Position numbers and translations under genes: made by a program
Shown: positions 58,871-64,000 of the stretch, piece by piece
Numbering within the stretch: the stretch's first letter is position 1
How the letters are laid out: each line of letters opens with the position of its first letter
NCBI RefSeq assembly: GCF_022898935.1
Contig: NZ_JALIRP010000008.1
Span: 186,001-250,000, forward strand
DNA from: Paenibacillus mangrovi
GTDB lineage: Bacteria; Bacillota; Bacilli; Paenibacillales; Paenibacillaceae
Direction: 5' to 3'
Length of the DNA: 64,000 nucleotides
The notes under the pieces: generated by a model
What the model was told of the DNA's origin: nothing
The model's input: only the letters and a program-made list of their open reading frames with translations
The model's database searches: none

Positions 58871-60278
58871 GCTGAATCACCACCCGTTTGCGTGTTTCCT
58901 TCGCGAATACTTTGCCTGGATTAAGGAGGTTATGAGGATCAAAAGAACTCTTGATCGCTTTCATGACCTCCATTCCGGCTGGTCCCACCTTCCATTCCAG
59001 AAACGGCGATTTCACCATGCCTACCCCGTGCTCTCCGGTAATGGTTCCGCCCAATCGGATGGCCGCTTCGAAAATCTCCTCAAATGCTTCATCCACCCGC
59101 TCGATTTCCTCTTTGTTGCGCGCATCCGTTGTGGCTGTTGGATGCAGGTTTCCGTCACCCGCATGACCAAATGTACTGATCTGCACCTGATGCTTCTTCG
59201 CGATCCGGTTAATTTCAATCACCATATCTGCGATCTTCGAGCGCGGCACGGTCGCATCCTCCAAAATGGTCGTCGGACGCAGTCTCGCGAGCGCCGTGAA
59301 AGCACTGCGGCGTGCAGTCAGAAGTTTATCTGCCTCTTCCTGGCTAGCTGCAATGCTGACCTGGTCGGCTTTCTCGCTTTTACAAACTTCCGTAATAATG
59401 GCAATATCACGTTCCACGGCTTCTTCGTCGCCGTCCTGCTCGATAATCAGAATCGCTTCCATATCGAGCGGCAGGCCCAGCTTGGCGAAGTCATCCACCA
59501 CCCGGATCGTTGCATTGTCCAAAATCTCAAGGGTCGCCGGGATAATCCGGTTTTCAATGATTTTGGACACCGTCCGTGCTGCGCCGTATAAGTCCTTGTA
59601 CATTGCCAGCATCGTCTTTTTATATCTAGGCGGCGGAACCAGCTTAAGTGTGGCCTCTGTGATAATAGCCAGCGTGCCTTCTGAGCCGACCAGAAGTTTC
59701 GTCAGATCATAACCCGCTACGTCTTTCATCAGTTTGCCGCCGGTCCGGATAATGTCTCCGTTCGCCAGAACCGCCTCCAGGCCGATGACATAATCCTTGG
59801 TCGTCCCGTATTTTAGACCCCGCAATCCTCCGGAGCATTCAGCGATATTGCCCCCGATGGTGGAGATGGACATGCTGCTCGGATCGGGTGGATAGAATAG
59901 GCCCAAACTTTCGACATGCGTACTGAACTGCTTCGTATTTAGTCCAGGCTGAACGGTAGCGGTCAGATTCTCAAGATCGATTTCCAATATCTGGTTCATC
60001 CGGTGCATGACCATCACCACGCCGCCTTGAACCGGCACGGTGCCTCCGCACAGATTGGTGCCTGAACCTCTGCCTACAACAGGAATTTTGTGGCGGCTCA
60101 GCACCTTCATGATTTGTGACACCTGCTCCGTGCTCGAAGGATACACGACCGCATCCGGCAGAGATTGAAGCATAGGCGTTCCGTCATAGGAATGGGTAAC
60201 AAGGGACTGCGGATCATCTTTGAAATGTTCGCTTCCCAAAATGGAGATAAGTTCGCGTCTTACTTCTTCTTGCAGCAA
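58863..60278 (-). CDS. glcD: FAD-binding 2-hydroxyacid oxidase GlcD
   Basis: A 471-aa FAD-linked oxidase of the VAO/PCMH family. FAD pyrophosphate motif PVVGRGSGTNLCGGTVP (about 71-87), SMSISTIGGNIAECSGG (about 132-148), and the C-terminal catalytic segment HAGDGNLHPT with GEHGVGMVKSP. Oxidises glycolate or D-lactate and hands electrons to GlcF. TTG 60278 follows GGGGGG. Divergent from a FadR-type GntR regulator, with a perfect palindrome between them. Confidence 0.92.
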   Translation of the reverse strand: MLQEEVRRELISILGSEHFKDDPQSLVTHSYDGTPMLQSLPDAVVYPSSTEQVSQIMKVLSRHKIPVVGRGSGTNLCGGTVPVQGGVVMVMHRMNQILEIDLENLTATVQPGLNTKQFSTHVESLGLFYPPDPSSMSISTIGGNIAECSGGLRGLKYGTTKDYVIGLEAVLANGDIIRTGGKLMKDVAGYDLTKLLVGSEGTLAIITEATLKLVPPPRYKKTMLAMYKDLYGAARTVSKIIENRIIPATLEILDNATIRVVDDFAKLGLPLDMEAILIIEQDGDEEAVERDIAIITEVCKSEKADQVSIAASQEEADKLLTARRSAFTALARLRPTTILEDATVPRSKIADMVIEINRIAKKHQVQISTFGHAGDGNLHPTATTDARNKEEIERVDEAFEEIFEAAIRLGGTITGEHGVGMVKSPFLEWKVGPAGMEVMKAIKSSFDPHNLLNPGKVFAKETRKRVVIQRG

Positions 60279-60322
60279 GGAAAGCCCCCCTTTGAACGAA
60301 TGAAATATATTAAATTAGTCAG

Positions 60323-60335
60323 GTCATCTGATGAC
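60323..60335. promoter_or_regulatory. Palindromic operator GTCATCTGATGAC between glcD and its regulator
   Basis: A perfect 13-bp palindrome with the GT...AC ends typical of FadR-type GntR operators. On the minus strand a TATACT (-10 candidate) lies about 15 nt upstream of it near 60350-60355, so bound repressor would sit just downstream of the glcD start point. A second CTTGTGAACAAG palindrome follows at about 60340-60351. Confidence 0.6.
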
Positions 60336-60471
60336 TTTTCTTGTGAACAAGTATACACTAGAATATATGAATCGAAAATAGACCATAATCGAAAAATTAA
60401 AATTTTAACATGTTCGCATTTGCGGTAAAATAAGGGAAGTTAAGGCATTTTAGGAAGGACGTTGAGTAGAT

Positions 60472-61200
60472 TTGACCAACCAGCAAAGGCCGCTTAAGCA
60501 GTATGAGTGGGTTATGAATGATTTGAAAAAGCAAATGGATGAAGGGAAGCTATTGCCCGGGGACCGTCTTTCTTCCGTCGTCGATCTGGCCACCCAATAT
60601 AATGTTGGCAGATCAACCATAAGGGAAGCTCTCAGCGCGCTGAAAGCGATGGGGCTATTGAATATTAAACAAGGAGGGGGAACTTTCGTCAAAGCGCCTC
60701 AGGTGGATCCCGTGCATCCTATGCAGGAATATGCCGACCTATGGGAAGGGCGTGCTTCATCGCTGCGGCATGTGCTCGAGGTTCGCCGCGTGCTTGAAAC
60801 TGGCTGCGCGTCCCTCGCCGCCCTGCATCGCACGAACGCCGATCTTGCTGTCTTCCGCAAGCTGCTTGCGGACATGGAACAGTCGAATGATGAACATTTC
60901 ATCGAACAGACCGACGTGAAATTCCACCAGCAGATTGCCGCCGCGACCCATAATCCGCTGCTGCGTGACCTGATGGAATCGTTGTCCAACAAGCTGCATG
61001 AGAGCATGAAGGATATGCGTGCGCTTTGGTTTTACGCGGAGCGTTCCTCTGCGCAGCGGCTGCTGCAGGAGCATATGCGGATTTATGAAGCTATCGAGCA
61101 GCAGGATGCCAAGGAAGCAACAGCCCGGATGGAGCTTCATATCTCCAAGGTGGAGCAGGTTTTGAATGAAAAGAAAGCCGGCGATCATCACCTAACGTGA
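60472..61200 (+). CDS. FadR-subfamily GntR transcriptional regulator
   Basis: A 242-aa regulator: N-terminal winged helix (GDRLSSVVDLATQYNVGRSTIREALSALKAMGLLNIKQGGGTFV, about 24-67) and C-terminal FCD domain (about 90-225) with metal-ligand-type residues (DVKFHQQIAAATHN). FCD regulators of glcDF/lut/lld operons respond to glycolate or lactate; divergent placement supports control of glcDF. TTG 60472 has AGGAAGGAC upstream. Confidence 0.9.
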   Translation: MTNQQRPLKQYEWVMNDLKKQMDEGKLLPGDRLSSVVDLATQYNVGRSTIREALSALKAMGLLNIKQGGGTFVKAPQVDPVHPMQEYADLWEGRASSLRHVLEVRRVLETGCASLAALHRTNADLAVFRKLLADMEQSNDEHFIEQTDVKFHQQIAAATHNPLLRDLMESLSNKLHESMKDMRALWFYAERSSAQRLLQEHMRIYEAIEQQDAKEATARMELHISKVEQVLNEKKAGDHHLT

Positions 61201-61283
61201 TTATTCCCACCCCTACCAGTCTCCAAGTGGTGCTATAATGGATGAGTTCATAACATCATGTACCATTAAAGGAAGCTGAACAT

Positions 61284-62204
61284 ATGATTGCTACGATCTT
61301 ACTTGAAGTTGTTCTGCCCGTGTTTGTACTGATTGGATTCGGTTCTCTCATGCAGCATATTTTTCGTCTGGACTTATATACCTTGGCCAAAATCAACTTT
61401 TACTGTATTACACCCGCCGCCGTTTTTATGAGTATGTATCATTCGGATATGTCGGGCGGCCTTCTTGGCACCGTCATTTTATTTTACGCGCTGTATGTGC
61501 TGATTCTGTACCTGATTGGCTCGCTAGCTGCGCGTCCCCTGAAATTCACAAGCAGCATGAAAGCTGCTTTCAACAACAGCATTATGCTCGATAATTCCGG
61601 GAATTACGGCATGCCGATTAATGCGCTCGTTTTCAAGGGAGATCCGTTGGCTGCTTCCATACAGGCGCTGATCATGTCACTGCAAAGCCTTCTGACATTC
61701 ACTTATGGCGTCATTTCGATTCAAGGAGCCAAAATGAAAGGGAACTACCGGAGCATGATCATCGGCTTTTTAAAAATGCCGGTTCCTTACGCCCTGGTCC
61801 TGGGTCTGCTGCTGCACGCGCTGCATACTCCCCTCCCAACATTTATCGCTCAGCCCCTAACATACGCCCAACAGTCGATGGTCGCCATTGCACTACTCAC
61901 ACTTGGGGCTCAAATTGTGAAATATCCACTGCGTCTCTATCGTCTTGATATTTATATCAGTATGTTCCTCCGGCTGATTATCGGCCCTGCTATTGGCTGC
62001 GCGCTGGTATTCGCCCTCGGGCTCAAGGGAATTCCCGCGCAGGCGCTGCTGATTGCATCCGGGATGCCGACCGGCATCAACACCTCGATTCTTGCCGAGG
62101 AATACGCAAACGAGCCTGACTTTGCCGCCCAGACCGTGCTTCTCTCCACCCTGTTTAATGTTGTTACCATCACGGGTGTCATTTCGCTCGCCAAAATGTT
62201 TTGA
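61284..62204 (+). CDS. AEC-family (auxin efflux carrier type) transporter
   Basis: A 306-aa membrane protein with ten helices in two five-helix repeats. Conserved centre AAFNNSIMLDNSGNYGMPINALVF and the broken helices GPAIGCALVFALGL and SGMPTGINTSILAEEY are typical of AEC carriers such as MleP/MdcF. It probably transports a dicarboxylate or other organic acid, fitting the neighbouring hydroxyacid oxidase, but it has its own upstream region with a TATAAT near 61234. AAAGGAAGC lies about 8 nt before the ATG. Confidence 0.88.
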   Translation: MIATILLEVVLPVFVLIGFGSLMQHIFRLDLYTLAKINFYCITPAAVFMSMYHSDMSGGLLGTVILFYALYVLILYLIGSLAARPLKFTSSMKAAFNNSIMLDNSGNYGMPINALVFKGDPLAASIQALIMSLQSLLTFTYGVISIQGAKMKGNYRSMIIGFLKMPVPYALVLGLLLHALHTPLPTFIAQPLTYAQQSMVAIALLTLGAQIVKYPLRLYRLDIYISMFLRLIIGPAIGCALVFALGLKGIPAQALLIASGMPTGINTSILAEEYANEPDFAAQTVLLSTLFNVVTITGVISLAKMF

Positions 62205-62296
62205 TCCTCCAAAAGATTCATGAAGAGGTCTCCTATGGTATATTATGTACAGCAGACAAAAGTACATAAATTTGGAATGCCAGGGGTGAATATCCA

Positions 62297-64000
62297 TTGG
62301 ATGTATTGGAAAGAAGAATTGCGCAGCTTGAGGCTAACATGAGGCAAATGCAGCAGGAGTTAGCCGAGCTGCGTCAAGAAAGGCGCAGGGCGAACCACCC
62401 TGCTGACAGCTTGACAGAAACAGAAGCACCGCATACTGCGGCCCCTCCATACGGGGAAATACCGCAAGGATACGCCGCTCATGAGCAGCAGGGCATGCAA
62501 AGGCAGCCTTATCCGCAGCAGCAGCAGCCGACTCCGGAATATCTGCAGCAGCAAGGCATACCCGGTTATCCGCCGGCAGCCAGCCAGGTCCCATCGTATC
62601 CGGGGCAAGCGCCGTATGGTTATCAGCAAGCTCAAGGAACGGGACCGGCACAGGGGAACGGTCAGCCCCATTATGATCCGGGATTTAATCCGTATGCTTA
62701 TCAACAACAGCATGCAGGCGCGGCTCCACGCGAGCCTAAACCGCCCAAAGACTGGGAGCATCTCATTGCGAGGGTATGGCTTCCTCGCGTCTTCATCGTG
62801 GTTCTTCTGCTTGGTGTGCTGTGGGGTTTTACAGCCGCCGTCAGTGCGGGCTATCTGACTGAACCCATACGCTGCCTTCTCGGCGTTGTCGTCGCCGCTG
62901 TCATGTACTGGCTTGGCGAAAGACAGATCCGCAGCCAGCGCGAAGCACTGGGACAGGTACTCCTTGGCGGCGCCGTCGGCGTGCTGATATTATCCGTATT
63001 TGCGGCGCATGAACTGTATGATTTGATTCCTTCAGGACTTGCGTTTGTACTGTATATCCTTTCGATCGCGCTTGGCGTCTTTACGGCGCTGCGGCGGCGC
63101 TCCCAGACCCTGATCATTATCGCAACCGTAGCCGGATATTTGATTCCTTTTCTTGTCCATTCCGCTCATCCGAATGCATGGGTGTTTACGGGCTATGAGG
63201 CCGTCTTTTCGCTTGCGATGATCGCTGTGGCCCTGAAATTTGATTTTCGTGCAGCCTATTTCGTTGCGGTCGGCGTGCTTCATCTTCTGCTCTTGATCGG
63301 TTACGCCGCGGGTGATTTTAGCGAGAGCCGCCATATTTTTATTGCCGCCGTATTTATTCAGCATGCGGTGCTGCTGGGTTATGCCTTTGTCGGGCCAAAG
63401 CAGCGCAAGCTCGATCAAACGTTGTCTCTGTTTCTTGGATATGGCATCATGGTGCTCTGGATCTATGCACTGTACCCGTTCACCGAAGATTCCATTCACT
63501 GGAGACCGCTCATGCTGTTCGTTTGGGCGCTCGTCTACACCCTCGCGGCATGGGGAAAACACTTGCAGGCGCAGCGTGCTCCTGTATTTGCCGCTATCGC
63601 TACGACCGCTTGGTTCCTGTGGATGCTGGATATTCTGAACCACAGCTATTCCCCGGCTGCCGCCGTTGTCATTGGAACTGCCGGAATCCTGCTTGGATTT
63701 AAGCTGAAGAGCTACATGCAGCAGATCACTGCAACGGTGATATTCCTGTATGGTTTATCCGGGACGATTTTCATGGTGATTCATGAAATTGTATCAGCGC
63801 AGAGTCTTTCCTGGATCGTGCTGCTGATCAGCATCGCGGTGCTGGCTTACTCGCTCCGGCACATGTCCGAACGCCTATTCTATGATCGTTTGCCGGACGT
63901 TCTGATGTGGGTGGATGCCCTACTTGCCATCATCTTTATCACCCAGATCACAAATGTGTTCACGGCTGATTTGACATATGATTTCCGCCATCTCATTCTA
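62297..64000 (+). CDS. DUF2339 multi-pass membrane protein (3' end beyond window)
   Basis: At least 568 codons open from TTG 62297 (CAGGGGTG 7 nt upstream) to the last base, with no stop. It begins with a heptad-type coiled coil (about 1-35), then a Gln/Pro/Tyr-rich disordered linker (about 45-155), then many hydrophobic helices from DWEHLIARVWLPRVFIVVLLLGVLWG onward. This layout and the LARVWLPRV-GLLV start of the membrane region match DUF2339. Function unknown; members are large, often 800 aa or more, so perhaps a third is missing. Confidence 0.85.
   Translation, partial: MDVLERRIAQLEANMRQMQQELAELRQERRRANHPADSLTETEAPHTAAPPYGEIPQGYAAHEQQGMQRQPYPQQQQPTPEYLQQQGIPGYPPAASQVPSYPGQAPYGYQQAQGTGPAQGNGQPHYDPGFNPYAYQQQHAGAAPREPKPPKDWEHLIARVWLPRVFIVVLLLGVLWGFTAAVSAGYLTEPIRCLLGVVVAAVMYWLGERQIRSQREALGQVLLGGAVGVLILSVFAAHELYDLIPSGLAFVLYILSIALGVFTALRRRSQTLIIIATVAGYLIPFLVHSAHPNAWVFTGYEAVFSLAMIAVALKFDFRAAYFVAVGVLHLLLLIGYAAGDFSESRHIFIAAVFIQHAVLLGYAFVGPKQRKLDQTLSLFLGYGIMVLWIYALYPFTEDSIHWRPLMLFVWALVYTLAAWGKHLQAQRAPVFAAIATTAWFLWMLDILNHSYSPAAAVVIGTAGILLGFKLKSYMQQITATVIFLYGLSGTIFMVIHEIVSAQSLSWIVLLISIAVLAYSLRHMSERLFYDRLPDVLMWVDALLAIIFITQITNVFTADLTYDFRHLIL

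Overview
The window looks like a chromosomal segment of a Paenibacillus-type endospore-forming Firmicute. The evidence is: strong AGGAGG-type ribosome binding sites with frequent TTG/GTG starts, T-rich intrinsic terminators, a SAM-I riboswitch on a methionine transporter operon, the sporulation checkpoint gene sda with DnaA boxes, a YheC/D spore-coat-type ATP-grasp protein, and gene groups whose closest recognisable relatives are Bacillus subtilis yumB/yumC/yutM/yutJ/yuzB/yutI and yrhD/E/F/G. I saw no rRNA, tRNA, CRISPR array, transposase, integrase or phage gene. The species assignment is inference.

Layout. 1-9.2 kb is a redox, heme and Fe-S block: hemQ (coproheme decarboxylase, its start codon begins one base before the window), two NDH-2-like flavoproteins (yumB-like, yutJ-like), ferredoxin-NADP reductase yumC, the A-type Fe-S carrier yutM, the ferredoxin-like yuzB, the NifU-type scaffold yutI, and mqnE of the futalosine menaquinone pathway. 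Inside it lies a 47-codon sda gene with a sigma-A-type promoter and a cluster of DnaA-box matches. 9.2-13.2 kb holds an SDR and metNIQ with promoter and SAM-I riboswitch. 13.2-20.1 kb holds a HEPN-type protein, ctaA (heme A synthase), a thioredoxin-like protein, a YppC-like protein, a MurJ/SpoVB-type flippase, a DUF456 protein and a HAD phosphatase. 20.2-24.6 kb is a tandem pair of class B penicillin-binding proteins. 24.7-35.5 kb is a mixed accessory stretch: WYL regulator, AIM24, Fsr-type MFS exporter, Lrp-type regulator with TauE/SafE plus DUF1634, a K+/H+ antiporter, a GNAT, and several orphan small proteins. 35.8-40.5 kb is a MarR-controlled heterodimeric ABC exporter with one degenerate ATP site. 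40.5-42.9 kb is a YeiH exporter divergent from a small XRE regulator and a LysR regulator.

42.9-50.1 kb is a formate island: a formate/nitrite channel, moaA, fdhD and a DUF2294 gene on the minus strand, divergent from a 978-residue NAD-type formate dehydrogenase and its DUF1641 partner. Both the channel gene and the dehydrogenase gene are preceded by a good promoter, then a 120-160 nt leader ending in a strong intrinsic terminator well upstream of the start codon. This is riboswitch or attenuator architecture that I could not match to a known class, and it is the best candidate for something undescribed. 50.3-64 kb holds an SDR, a TIM-barrel glycosidase-like orphan, TraX, a PatB/MalY C-S lyase, a chemoreceptor, glycolate/lactate oxidase glcD-glcF with a divergent FadR-type regulator and a perfect 13-bp operator, an AEC transporter, and a DUF2339 membrane protein that runs off the end.

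Confidence is high for the named enzymes, moderate for start codons, and low for operator identities, small ORFs and small RNAs, which rest on manual pattern reading only.
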